From the NCBI RefSeq assembly GCF_008042045.1, contig NZ_RDBP01000012.1, positions 1,796,834 through 1,838,542 of the forward strand: a stretch of DNA of 41,709 bases. Direction: 5' to 3'. Positions 34,894 to 41,709 of this stretch are shown in pieces. This DNA is from Streptomyces sp. T39 (GTDB lineage: Bacteria; Actinomycetota; Actinomycetes; Streptomycetales; Streptomycetaceae). Each line of letters begins with the position of its first letter. The stretch's first letter is position 1. Position numbers and translations under genes: made by a program. The notes below the pieces were generated by a model. The model was not told the DNA's origin. It searched no databases and saw only the letters and a program-made list of their open reading frames with translations.

Positions 34894-36117
34894 ATGACAG
34901 ATGCGCGGCTGCGTCACGGGCGGGCCTCCCTGGCGTTCGGCTTCTTCTCGCAGGGCGTCGCGTTCGCCCTGCTGGTGACCCGGATACCGGCCGTGCAGGA
35001 GCGGTACGGCATATCCGACGCCCTGCTCCCCCTCTTCCTGGCCGCCGTGCCCGTGCTGGCCGGGGTGGGCAGCGTGCTGACCGGGCGGGCCGTGCGGCGC
35101 CTGGCGCCGAGCACGGTGCTGCGCTGGTCCCAGCCGGTGGTCCTCCTCTCCCTGCTCGGTGTGGCCGGTGGGCGCGAGGTGTGGCATGTGGCCGTCGCGC
35201 TGGGCGTGTTCGGGCTGGCGGTCGGAGCGCTGGACGCCTCCATGAACATGCTGGGTGTCAGCCTCCAGCGGGCGTACGGGCGGAGCATCATGCTCGGCTT
35301 CCATGCCGCCTACAGCCTCGGCGGGATCGCCGGCGCCTCCCTCGCGTGGGTCGGGGCGCACGAGGACCTGGCCCTTCTCACCTCGTACCTGCCGGTGGTC
35401 CTGCTGCTCGTGCCGGCGGTGCTGGCCGCGAGCCGGTGGTACGCGGACGGCAGGGACGGTGGCACCGCGGACGGGGGCGCGGGCGCGAGCGGCGGCACCG
35501 GAGTGCCGTTCGCCCTGCTGATGCCGCTCTGCCTGGTGATGACCTTCGCCTACATCGGCGACTCGACGGTCTCCAACTGGAGCGCCAAGTACCTGGAGGA
35601 CGTGCTGGGCAGCTCGGAGGAGCTGGCGACCGTGCCGTACAACGCGTACATGGTCACCACCCTGATCGGGCGGACCGTCGGCGACCTGGGGGTCCGGCGG
35701 TTCGGCGCGGTGGCGGTCGTCCGGTGCGGGACCCTGCTGGCGGCCGTCGGATTCGCCGTCGTGGCGACGGCGCCGGGGCCGTGGGCGGGCGTGGCGGGCT
35801 TCACCCTGCTCGGGCTCGGGCTGTGCGTGATCGTGCCGCAGACGTTCGCCGCGGCGGGCCGGCTGGCGCCCGGGCACAGCGACGCGGCCGTGGCCCGGCT
35901 CAACGTCTTCAACTACGTGGGCTTCCTGGTCGGCTCGCCTCTGGTGGGCGCGCTCGGGGACGCGTGGAGCTACCGCTGGGCGATGCTGGTGCCGATGGTG
36001 CTGGTGCTCGCGACGCTCGCGTACGCCCGGTCGTTCGGATCGGACGAGGCCCGATACGGTGGCGGTCATGAGCGGCCGCGGGTTGTTGATGTGGGACGAG
36101 GCGGTAACGGCGTATGA
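34894..36117 (+). CDS. MFS transporter, 12-TM
   Basis: 407-residue major-facilitator permease. Early charged motif RIPAVQERYGISDALLPLFL is typical of a sugar/drug MFS subgroup (YbjJ/FucP-like). Repeated hydrophobic helices fit two six-helix halves with the long central loop ~195-210 (Gly/Ala-rich). Conserved GALDASMNMLGV, GFHAAYSLGG and GDSTVSNWSAKYL match the fucose/inner-membrane protein YbjJ group. ATG 34894 follows TACGCT (34880-34885) by 8 bases. The 3' end overlaps acuC by 50 bases, unusual for two well-conserved genes; the final ~17 residues (GGHERPRVVDVG) may be dispensable. Confidence 0.88.
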   Translation: MTDARLRHGRASLAFGFFSQGVAFALLVTRIPAVQERYGISDALLPLFLAAVPVLAGVGSVLTGRAVRRLAPSTVLRWSQPVVLLSLLGVAGGREVWHVAVALGVFGLAVGALDASMNMLGVSLQRAYGRSIMLGFHAAYSLGGIAGASLAWVGAHEDLALLTSYLPVVLLLVPAVLAASRWYADGRDGGTADGGAGASGGTGVPFALLMPLCLVMTFAYIGDSTVSNWSAKYLEDVLGSSEELATVPYNAYMVTTLIGRTVGDLGVRRFGAVAVVRCGTLLAAVGFAVVATAPGPWAGVAGFTLLGLGLCVIVPQTFAAAGRLAPGHSDAAVARLNVFNYVGFLVGSPLVGALGDAWSYRWAMLVPMVLVLATLAYARSFGSDEARYGGGHERPRVVDVGRGGNGV

Positions 36118-37243
36118 CTTCGGGGACAGTCATCCGATGGATCCGGTGCGGCTCGCACTGACCATGGGTCTGGTCCGGGCCTACGGACTCGACCGGGCGG
36201 TGGACGTGGTGTCGGCGAAGCCGGCGGGCGACTCCACCCTCCGGCTCGTGCACCGGTCCGACTACGTCGCCGCGGTCCGTGCGGCCTCGGCCGATCCGCA
36301 CCGGGCCGACCAGGCGTACGGGCTCGGCACGGTCGACGACCCCGCGTTCGCCGGTATGCACGAGGCGTCCGCGCTGATCGCCGGACAGTCGGTGGGCGCG
36401 GCGGAGGCCGTGTGGCGCGGTGACGCCGGGCACGCGGTGAACTTCGCGGGCGGGCTCCACCACGCGATGCCGGGTGCCGCGTCCGGTTTCTGCATCTACA
36501 ACGACGCGTCGCTGGCCGTCGCCCGGCTGCTGGAGCTGGGCGCCGAGCGGGTGGCGTACGTGGACGTGGACGTCCACCACGGCGACGGTGTGCAGGCCGC
36601 GTTCTGGGACGACCCGAGGGTCCTCACGATCTCCCTGCACGAGCACCCTCGGACGCTGTTCCCGCAGACCGGCTGGCCCGAGGAGACCGGCGGCAAGGGC
36701 GCGGGAGAGGGGTCGGCCGTCAATCTGGCGCTGCCGGCGGGGACCGGCGACGAGGGATGGCTGCGGGCGTTCCACGCGGTGGTCCCCGAACTGCTCGCGG
36801 ACTTCCGGCCGCAGGTCCTGGTCACCCAGCACGGCGCGGACACCCATTTCGAGGACCCGCTGGCGCATCTGGCCGTCTCGCTCGACGCCCAGCGTGCCGT
36901 GCAGGAGGCGTGTCACGACCTCGCCCACTCCTGCGCGGACGGGAAGTGGATCGCACTCGGCGGGGGCGGTTACGAGATCGTGGACGTGGTGCCCCGGTCG
37001 TGGACTCACCTGGTCGGGATCGCCGCCCACCAGCCGGTGGACCCGGGGTCGGTGATCCCGTCGTCGTGGCGGGACGAGGTGTACGCGCGGACCCGGCGGC
37101 TGGCGCCCGGACGGATGACCGACGGCCGGTGGCCGGTGCGCTGGAAGGGCTGGGACGAGGGCTACGACCCGGGTGACCGGCTCGACCAGGCGATCCTGGC
37201 GACCCGGCGGGCCGTGTTCCCGCTGCGCGGCCTGCTGGCCTGA
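36068..37243 (+). CDS. acuC: Acetoin-utilisation type histone deacetylase-family protein AcuC
   Basis: Zn-dependent lysine deacetylase of the class I-like HDAC family (391 residues). Active-site motifs: HHAMPGAASGFCIYND (tandem His), DVDVHHGDGVQAAFWDD (metal Asp/His), GADTHFEDPL and LGGGGYEIVDVVPRSW. In bacilli AcuC deacetylates acetyl-CoA synthetase; the same role here is inferred from family. ATG 36068 is chosen over GTG 36059 because TACGGT (36055-36060) lies 7 bases upstream, making the mRNA probably leaderless even though it starts inside the end of the MFS gene. A GC-rich inverted repeat (cggtccctc 37250-37258 / gagggaccg 37282-37290) follows the stop. Confidence 0.94.
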   Translation: MSGRGLLMWDEAVTAYDFGDSHPMDPVRLALTMGLVRAYGLDRAVDVVSAKPAGDSTLRLVHRSDYVAAVRAASADPHRADQAYGLGTVDDPAFAGMHEASALIAGQSVGAAEAVWRGDAGHAVNFAGGLHHAMPGAASGFCIYNDASLAVARLLELGAERVAYVDVDVHHGDGVQAAFWDDPRVLTISLHEHPRTLFPQTGWPEETGGKGAGEGSAVNLALPAGTGDEGWLRAFHAVVPELLADFRPQVLVTQHGADTHFEDPLAHLAVSLDAQRAVQEACHDLAHSCADGKWIALGGGGYEIVDVVPRSWTHLVGIAAHQPVDPGSVIPSSWRDEVYARTRRLAPGRMTDGRWPVRWKGWDEGYDPGDRLDQAILATRRAVFPLRGLLA

Positions 37244-37249
37244 TCCCGG

Positions 37250-37290
37250 CGGTCCCTCACCGGTTGGCCCCGACCCGGACGGAGGGACCG
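37250..37290 (+). terminator. Terminator after acuC
   Basis: 9-bp inverted repeat (37250-37258 / 37282-37290); an overlapping alternative pairing uses ccgaccc (37270-37276) and gggtcgg, so two competing hairpins are possible. Confidence 0.5.
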
Positions 37291-37382
37291 GGGTCGGACG
37301 TACAGGGGCCTGATTACGCCAACTGTGCGGGCTTTCCGGGGTTTTCGCCAAGCGGGCCGGGTGGTGCGCCAGCATGTGCAGG

Positions 37383-38186
37383 GTGTTGAGCACCACAGCG
37401 CTGCGGGCGCATCTGCTGGCCTCGCGGCTGGCCGGGGACGTGGCGACCTCGCGGGAGGCGAGCCTGCGCAGCTATCGCGCGTTCGCCGCGGGGGATCCGC
37501 GGGTGACCATCGGGCTCGACCCGCTGTCGGGGTGGAGCGAGCGGCGGCTGATCGAGCTGATGGCGGCCAAGTGCGGGGTGTCGGCGGACCCGGAGTGCGT
37601 GCGGGGGGACGACGTGATCGACCCGGAGCTGACGCTGCGGGCGCTGTCCGCCTTCGCCGGACGGCTGGGAGCCGCCGTGCGCCGGCGGGCCCCGGTGCTG
37701 TTCGGTACGGGGCATCCGCACCGGTTGCTGGGGTTCTACGCCGGTCTCGCAGACGCGGTGTCGGCGGCGGGATGTCCTGTTCTCACCCCCGCGCAGGGGC
37801 GAAGTGTCGACATAACGACCCGGTTCGGCGTACGCACGCTCACCCTCGCGTACGTACGGGGAGTCGCTCTGCTCCGGGACGGGGCCGATGCCGGGGCCGG
37901 TACGCACACGCACTCGCCGCTGCCGGTCCGGCTCGCGCTCCAGGCCGCGGCCGAAGGGGACGGCCCGCTGCCGGAGCTGGTCGTCGGCGACCACGGCTGG
38001 GTCTGCGGGGCAGGTCAGCTGGGGGTGGAGGCCATCGGGCTGGCCGATACGGACGATCCCGCCCTGTTCGTCGGGGAGGCCGAGGGTCGCGTGGCGGTCG
38101 CCGTGCCGCTCGACGACGCCGTCCGGGCGGACTGCTATCTGCCTCTGACGCGCTATGTGCTCAATCGAGCCCGTCTGTCACAGTAG
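37383..38186 (+). CDS. Conserved Streptomyces protein annotated elsewhere as phosphatase; function unproven
   Basis: 267 residues from GTG 37383 (ATG 37374 in the same frame is the alternative); a CAGCAT box 7 bases upstream of the GTG supports the shorter form. Soluble, with no signal peptide. Recognisable conserved blocks: LRAHLLASRLAG, SYRAFAAGDPRVTIGLDP, LMAAKCGVSADP, VLFGTGHPHRLLGFYAGLADA, and GDHGWVCGAGQLG. GTGHPHR carries two His near a glycine-rich turn, and the last block has the appearance of a nucleotide or phosphate loop. The phosphatase name rests on family annotation I remember, not on a motif I can verify. Confidence 0.8.
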   Translation: MLSTTALRAHLLASRLAGDVATSREASLRSYRAFAAGDPRVTIGLDPLSGWSERRLIELMAAKCGVSADPECVRGDDVIDPELTLRALSAFAGRLGAAVRRRAPVLFGTGHPHRLLGFYAGLADAVSAAGCPVLTPAQGRSVDITTRFGVRTLTLAYVRGVALLRDGADAGAGTHTHSPLPVRLALQAAAEGDGPLPELVVGDHGWVCGAGQLGVEAIGLADTDDPALFVGEAEGRVAVAVPLDDAVRADCYLPLTRYVLNRARLSQ

Positions 38187-38314
38187 GAGACCGATTGCAG
38201 CTCCTCTTCCCCACTCGCATCACCCGCCCCTAGTCTGGGCAGTGAGCGCACAGCGACGAAGAGTCACCGGAGGGGAAGCCGGTGCGCGTCGGGTGCGGAA
38301 GGTACAGGTGGGTC

Positions 38315-38527
38315 ATGGCAGCTGGCAACGAAAGGCCTCTCAACGAGGTCAAGTTCCTTACCGTGGCGGAAGTCGCCTCGGTGATGAGGGTGTCGAAGAT
38401 GACGGTGTACCGCCTGGTGCACAGTGGTCATCTGCCGGCGATCCGGGTGGGGAGGTCCTTCCGGGTACCGGAGCAAGCGGTGCACGAGTATCTCCGTGAG
38501 TCCTTCGTGGGGGTGGAATCGGCCTGA
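38315..38527 (+). CDS. Small helix-turn-helix protein of the excisionase/MerR-like family
   Basis: 70 residues, mostly one DNA-binding module: FLTVAEVASVMRVSKMTVYRLVHSGHLPAIRVGRSFRVPEQAVHEYL, the HTH plus wing of the excisionase-type domain. It is not BldC, whose sequence differs (LLTPAEVATMFRVDPKTV as I recall). It corresponds to the small HTH gene (Rv0500A) upstream of bS22 in mycobacteria. ATG 38315 has GGAAGG 12 bases and AGGTG 4 bases upstream. A TAGTCT box (38231-38236) is a possible promoter. Targets unknown; conservation next to a ribosomal protein gene suggests a housekeeping role. Confidence 0.92.
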   Translation: MAAGNERPLNEVKFLTVAEVASVMRVSKMTVYRLVHSGHLPAIRVGRSFRVPEQAVHEYLRESFVGVESA

Positions 38528-38649
38528 CGGGGGCCGGTCGGCCGCCCTCGGATTACGTCCCTCACTCGGCGGCAGGTAGGCTAGGCCGACGTAGGTCGTG
38601 TGGGCCCAGACGCCCCGCACCGAGTGAAGAGAAGTGAGCGAGGGTAGTC

Positions 38650-38748
38650 GTGGGCTCTGTTATCAAGAAGCGGCGCAAGCGGATGGCCAAGAAGAAGCAC
38701 CGCAAGCTGCTCAAGCGCACGCGCGTTCAGCGTCGCAACAAGAAGTAA
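38650..38748 (+). CDS. Small ribosomal subunit protein bS22 (AURKAIP1/COX24-domain protein)
   Basis: 32-residue, extremely basic peptide: [18 protein letters not shown] and then [14 protein letters not shown], which I recognise as the 30S protein bS22 first seen in mycobacterial ribosome structures (Rv0500B). Start GTG 38650, stop TAA 38746-38748 (the rare TAA in this GC-rich genome is typical of highly expressed genes). GAGGG lies 5 bases upstream. A TAGGCT box (38576-38581) is a plausible -10. It is too short for most gene finders. A strong terminator follows. Confidence 0.95.
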   Translation: MGSVIKKRRKRMAKKKHRKLLKRTRVQRRNKK

Positions 38749-38765
38749 GCGGCAGCTGTCCGTCT

Positions 38766-38800
38766 CTCGGCCCTCCCACCGTCCCGGTGGGAGGGCCGAG
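38766..38800 (+). terminator. Terminator after bS22
   Basis: Perfect 15-bp inverted repeat (38766-38780 / 38786-38800) with a 5-base loop, 17 bases after the bS22 stop. Confidence 0.9.
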
Positions 38801-38960
38801 GTGCGTCCGGGGGTGGAATGCCGCGGAAGGGGCCGGGAAGGCGCCACGGATGCGGCAGGGGCGTGAAACGAAAGGTCCTGGCAAAAGTGCGCCGTGCGGT
38901 CATCACAGCGCAACACCGACGCGCTACGGTGACGCCAGGACCTAGGGGAAGGCGCTGATC

Positions 38961-40034
38961 TTGGGCAAGGTCGTGCTCGTCACCGGTGTGGCCCGGCAGC
39001 TCGGTGGCCGTCTGGTGCGCCGTATCGGGCGCGATCCCGAAGTTGACCGGGTGATCGCGGTCGACGCCCAGACGCCCGGACACCAACTCGGCGGCGCCGA
39101 GTTCGTCCGTGCCGACATCCGCCAGCCGGCCATCGCCCGTGTCCTCGCCGAGCACGCCGTGGACACCGTCGTGCACCTGGACGTCACGGGCACCCCGCTG
39201 GGCGCCGGCGGCCGTACCGCGGTCAAGGAGACCAACGTCATCGGCACCATGCAGCTGCTCGGTGCCTGTCAGAAGTCGCCGACCGTCCGGCGACTGGTGA
39301 TCAAGTCCAGTACGAGCGTGTACGGCTCCGCGCCCCGCGACCCCGCCGTCTTCCTGGAGACGACCCCGCCCAAGTCGCTGCCGAGCGGCGGCTTCGCGAA
39401 GGACGCCGTCGAGGTCGAGGGGTATGTGCGGGGCTTCGCGCGGCGCCGGCCGGACGTGGCCGTGTGCGTGCTGCGGTTCGCGAACATCCTGGGGCCGTGC
39501 GCCGATTCGCCGCTCGCGGAGTTCTTCTCGCTCCCGGTGATGCCGACGGTCCTCGGCTACGACCCGCGGCTCCAGTTCGTCCACGAGGACGACGTGATCG
39601 ACGTCCTGCGGATCGCGCTCCACGAGCCGCGGCGGGGCACCCTGAACAGCGGGACGTTCAACATCGCCGGCGACGGCGTGCTGACCCTGGCGCAGTGCTC
39701 ACGACGGCTCGGGCGGCCGACGATCCCGGTGCTGCTGCCGGCCGTGACGTGGATCGGCTCGGCGCTGCGGACGGTGGGGGTGACGGACTTCTCGCCGGAG
39801 CAGATCCGGCTGCTGACCCACGGCAGGGTGGTCAGCACGGTCCAGATGCGCGAGACACTGGGCTTCGCCCCGCGGTACACGACGGCGGAGACGTTCGCGG
39901 ACTTCGCCCGCAGCAAGGGGCCGGGGCTGCTGCCGCCCGAGGCCCTGGTGAAGGCGGTCGACCAGGTGGCGGCGGCACTGCCCTCCGGGCGGGGTGCGCG
40001 GGCAGCCGTCCGAGCGCCGCACACCGGTGGATGA
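38961..40034 (+). CDS. NAD-dependent epimerase/dehydratase-like protein with a degenerate catalytic site
   Basis: Extended short-chain dehydrogenase fold, 357 residues. The Rossmann motif is VTGVARQLGGRLVRR, and the acidic loop VIAVDAQ follows. Where an active extended SDR has Y-x3-K, this protein has GGFAKDAVEVEGY: Tyr is replaced by Phe and Lys by Ala. The catalytic Ser/Thr region (IKSSTSVYGSAP) is partly kept. It may bind NAD without normal catalysis. TTG 38961 is the start, set by GGGGAAGG at 38945-38952; no earlier ATG/GTG fits. In mycobacteria the counterpart is Rv0501 (annotated galE2/galE3), followed by the Rv0502 acyltransferase exactly as here. Confidence 0.9.
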   Translation: MGKVVLVTGVARQLGGRLVRRIGRDPEVDRVIAVDAQTPGHQLGGAEFVRADIRQPAIARVLAEHAVDTVVHLDVTGTPLGAGGRTAVKETNVIGTMQLLGACQKSPTVRRLVIKSSTSVYGSAPRDPAVFLETTPPKSLPSGGFAKDAVEVEGYVRGFARRRPDVAVCVLRFANILGPCADSPLAEFFSLPVMPTVLGYDPRLQFVHEDDVIDVLRIALHEPRRGTLNSGTFNIAGDGVLTLAQCSRRLGRPTIPVLLPAVTWIGSALRTVGVTDFSPEQIRLLTHGRVVSTVQMRETLGFAPRYTTAETFADFARSKGPGLLPPEALVKAVDQVAAALPSGRGARAAVRAPHTGG

Positions 40035-40114
40035 GCGGCGGCGCACAGCGCCCGACAGGGGCGGACAGGCCCGGGGAGAACCGGGGCAGGGCCGGACAAG
40101 GAGCACAGCGGACG

Positions 40115-41245
40115 ATGGCGGACGCCAAGGTCATTCCGTTCGACGACGACCGTTCACGCGGTGGTGCGCAGCGCCCGGCGCGGCGGCGCCCCGCCGGGGC
40201 CGGCCGCAGGAAGCCCGAGGCGGACACGGGCGGGGAGCCGGCGGCTGCGGAGCAGCCGGCCGGGCCCTCGGCGGCGCAGCTGCCCCGGGGGCGCGGCGCA
40301 GGGCCCCGGGAAGCCGTGGTGAGCCCGTTGCCCGAACAGCCGGGAGAGGCTCCCGAGGCACCGGGGGCCGCCGTGCCGGATGAGGAACGGGCGCCGTCGG
40401 CGGGCGGGAGCTGGGAGCGGCGGGTCGCGGGAGGGCTGGCGTTCCTGCGCAAGCGGCTGACCGGTGACTACGAGGTCGACGAGTTCGGCTTCGACGCCGA
40501 GCTGACCGACCAGGTCCTGATGTCGCTGCTCCGGCCGCTGTACGAGAACTACTTCCGCGTCGAGGTGAAGGGCATCGAGAACATCCCGTCCGAGGGCGGG
40601 GCCCTGGTGGTGTCGAACCACTCCGGGACGCTGCCGCTGGACGGGCTGATGCTGCAGGTCGCCGTCCACGACAACCATCCGGCGGGGCGTCATCTGCGGC
40701 TGCTCGCAGCCGACCTGGTGTTCATGCTGCCGGTGGTCAACGAACTGGCCCGCAAGGCCGGGCACACGCTGGCGTGCGCGGAGGACGCGGAGCGCCTGCT
40801 CACGCGCGGCGAGGTCGTCGGTGTGATGCCGGAGGGCTTCAAGGGCATCGGGAAGCCGTTCTCGGACCGCTACAAGCTCCAGCGGTTCGGCCGGGGCGGT
40901 TTCGTGTCGACGGCGATGCGGGTGGGCGCGCCGATCGTGCCGTGCTCGATCGTCGGCGCCGAGGAGATCTATCCGATGATCGGCAACGCCAAGACCCTGG
41001 CGCGGGTGCTGGGCTTCCCGTACTTCCCGATCACGCCGACCTTCCCGTGGCTCGGTCCGCTGGGCGCGGTGCCGCTGCCGACGAAGTGGACGATCCAGTT
41101 CGGGGAGCCGATCGCGACGGACGGGTATCCGCCGGAGGCGGCGGAGGACCCGATGCTGATGTTCAACCTGACCGACCAGGTGCGCGAGCAGATCCAGCAC
41201 ACGCTGTACAAGCTGCTGGTGCAGCGGCGCTCGGTCTTCTTCTGA
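40115..41245 (+). CDS. Lysophospholipid/glycerol acyltransferase-family protein (Rv0502-like)
   Basis: 376 residues. An N-terminal ~110-residue Pro/Ala/Arg-rich disordered segment precedes a PlsC-type domain: SNHSGTLPLDGLML holds the catalytic His (spaced x6 to Asp, not the usual x4), GVMPEGFKGIGKPF is the PEG block, and APIVPCSIVGAEE the later strand. The enzyme should transfer acyl groups to a lysophospholipid or similar acceptor at the membrane; precise substrate unknown. ATG 40115 has AAGGAG (40098-40103) 11 bases upstream. It follows the SDR gene by 80 bases, a pairing conserved in actinobacteria, so the two probably act together. Confidence 0.9.
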   Translation: MADAKVIPFDDDRSRGGAQRPARRRPAGAGRRKPEADTGGEPAAAEQPAGPSAAQLPRGRGAGPREAVVSPLPEQPGEAPEAPGAAVPDEERAPSAGGSWERRVAGGLAFLRKRLTGDYEVDEFGFDAELTDQVLMSLLRPLYENYFRVEVKGIENIPSEGGALVVSNHSGTLPLDGLMLQVAVHDNHPAGRHLRLLAADLVFMLPVVNELARKAGHTLACAEDAERLLTRGEVVGVMPEGFKGIGKPFSDRYKLQRFGRGGFVSTAMRVGAPIVPCSIVGAEEIYPMIGNAKTLARVLGFPYFPITPTFPWLGPLGAVPLPTKWTIQFGEPIATDGYPPEAAEDPMLMFNLTDQVREQIQHTLYKLLVQRRSVFF

Positions 41246-41322
41246 CGGTCCGGCCGTCCGTCCGTCGACCGCCGTCGCCGCTGATCGGCGTCGTCCTCTG
41301 GTCGGCGTCCGGTGGCCGACGT

Positions 41323-41350
41323 CCTGGGGTCGGCGTCCTGGGGTCGGCGT
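41323..41350. repeat. Tandem 14-bp repeat, two perfect copies
   Basis: cctggggtcggcgt occurs twice in tandem (41323-41336, 41337-41350), preceded by looser tcggcgtc copies from 41285. It lies between two convergent genes and has no other evident role. Confidence 0.8.
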
Positions 41351-41371
41351 CCGCCGGCTGTCGTCCGCACG

Positions 41372-41418
41372 GACGAGAGGGGTGCTCCGGCCGTCCGGCC
41401 GGGAGCACCCCTCTCGTC
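41372..41418. terminator. Terminator between the acyltransferase and the last gene
   Basis: 17-bp inverted repeat (41372-41388 / 41402-41418) plus an inner ggcc/ggcc pair; likely bidirectional. Confidence 0.8.
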
Positions 41419-41465
41419 GTGCCGCGGTCGTGCGCGTCACCCGCGCGCCGTCCGCTCCCTTCGCG

Positions 41466-41709
41466 TCATTCGTCCTCGGCGTCGAAGCCGAGGCCGGGCA
41501 GGATGCCCGGCAGCAGCGGCGGGATCGTGACGTCGGGGACGGGATCCTGCGACTGCCTGCCGGACGGGGACGGCGTGGTCTGCTGCGCGGGCGGGTCGAG
41601 GAGACCGCCGGTGTTCCCGCCGAGCAGACCGTCGTCGGCGGGGGCGGAGCTGGACCCGGAGGGGCGGGGTGCCGTGTCCTGGCCGGGCCGGCCGCTCTCC
41701 TGCCCCGGT
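41466..41709 (-). CDS. C-terminus of a Pro/Ser/Gly-rich protein, possibly anti-sigma factor RsbN (partial)
   Basis: The minus strand from the window end to TGA 41466-41468 is open for 80 codons: a disordered stretch (SGRPGQDTAPRPSGSSSAPA) with GGLL-type blocks, ending DVTIPPLLPGILPGLGFDAE followed by DE. The last gene of a contig cannot be judged for start or domains. In S. coelicolor the gene next to the Rv0502-like acyltransferase (SCO3325 as I recall) is rsbN, the BldN anti-sigma factor, which carries a DUF5667 region and a low-complexity extracytoplasmic tail. The identity rests on synteny and tail character and is a moderate-confidence guess. Confidence 0.55.
   Translation of the reverse strand, partial: PGQESGRPGQDTAPRPSGSSSAPADDGLLGGNTGGLLDPPAQQTTPSPSGRQSQDPVPDVTIPPLLPGILPGLGFDAEDE

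Noticed and set aside
38315..38527. Identification of the small HTH protein as BldC
   Set aside because: It is the same general family, but the sequence differs from BldC at most recognition positions; placing it with the Rv0500A-type gene fits better.

Overview
The window is a high-GC actinobacterial chromosome segment, almost certainly Streptomyces. Evidence: GC-rich third codon positions throughout, many GTG/TTG starts, a sigE-cseA-cseB-cseC cell-envelope stress operon, an auxiliary trpS behind a Trp attenuator, a Streptomyces-type rRNA leader, and a 5S gene. Nothing looks plasmid- or phage-borne. Gene content is mostly conserved core genome, with a drug-efflux pair and a few lineage-specific membrane proteins.

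Layout. 1-418: 5'-terminal part of a conserved hypothetical gene on the minus strand, cut by a perfect fold-back palindrome at the window edge (probably artefactual). 823-3348: clpC, ending in a strong terminator. 3485-6313: a D,D-carboxypeptidase (minus) and an M23 endopeptidase (plus), divergent across 543 bases that hold a three-copy motif and a candidate cyclic-di-AMP riboswitch. 6364-8654: TetR regulator and 14-TM efflux pump with a large palindromic operator between them. 8713-12059: cseC, cseB, cseA and sigE (minus; transcribed sigE first). 12244-14898: mutY, a PAP2 phosphatase and a secreted/anchored protein. 15021-17688: radA-disA operon (minus; DNA repair and cyclic-di-AMP synthesis). 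17976-19676: an unusual membrane protein joining sigma-factor-like, zinc anti-sigma-like and BACON modules.

19775-31916: a block resembling the Mycobacterium tuberculosis Rv0495c-Rv0502 neighbourhood (cysteine-rich conserved protein, ppx, sugar-phosphate isomerase, TetR, then proC), interrupted by ilvD, a Ser/Thr kinase with PQQ-like repeats, an SH3 protein, a methyltransferase and an ABC-2 exporter. 31992-33187: trpS with a 13-residue leader peptide containing two adjacent Trp codons and a complete protector/antiterminator/terminator set. 33228-34115: an rRNA locus in which promoters and 16S leader run directly into the last ~42 bases of 23S rRNA and then a 5S gene; the 16S and nearly all of the 23S are absent. 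34206-41245: HAD hydrolase, MFS protein, AcuC-type deacetylase, a conserved putative phosphatase, a small HTH protein, the 32-aa ribosomal protein bS22, a degenerate SDR and an acyltransferase. 41466-end: C-terminus of a minus-strand Pro/Ser-rich protein, possibly the BldN anti-sigma RsbN.

Functional themes: cell-envelope homeostasis (SigE-Cse, carboxypeptidase, M23 peptidase, sigma-BACON protein), protein and DNA quality control (ClpC, MutY, RadA, DisA), and amino-acid/translation supply (ilvD, proC, trpS, rRNA, bS22). About a dozen genes have a -10-like hexamer 6-8 bases before the start codon, suggesting leaderless mRNAs. The most notable items are the Trp attenuator (apparently a conserved member of a system described in S. 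coelicolor), the gutted rRNA operon, and the one-polypeptide sigma/anti-sigma-like BACON protein.
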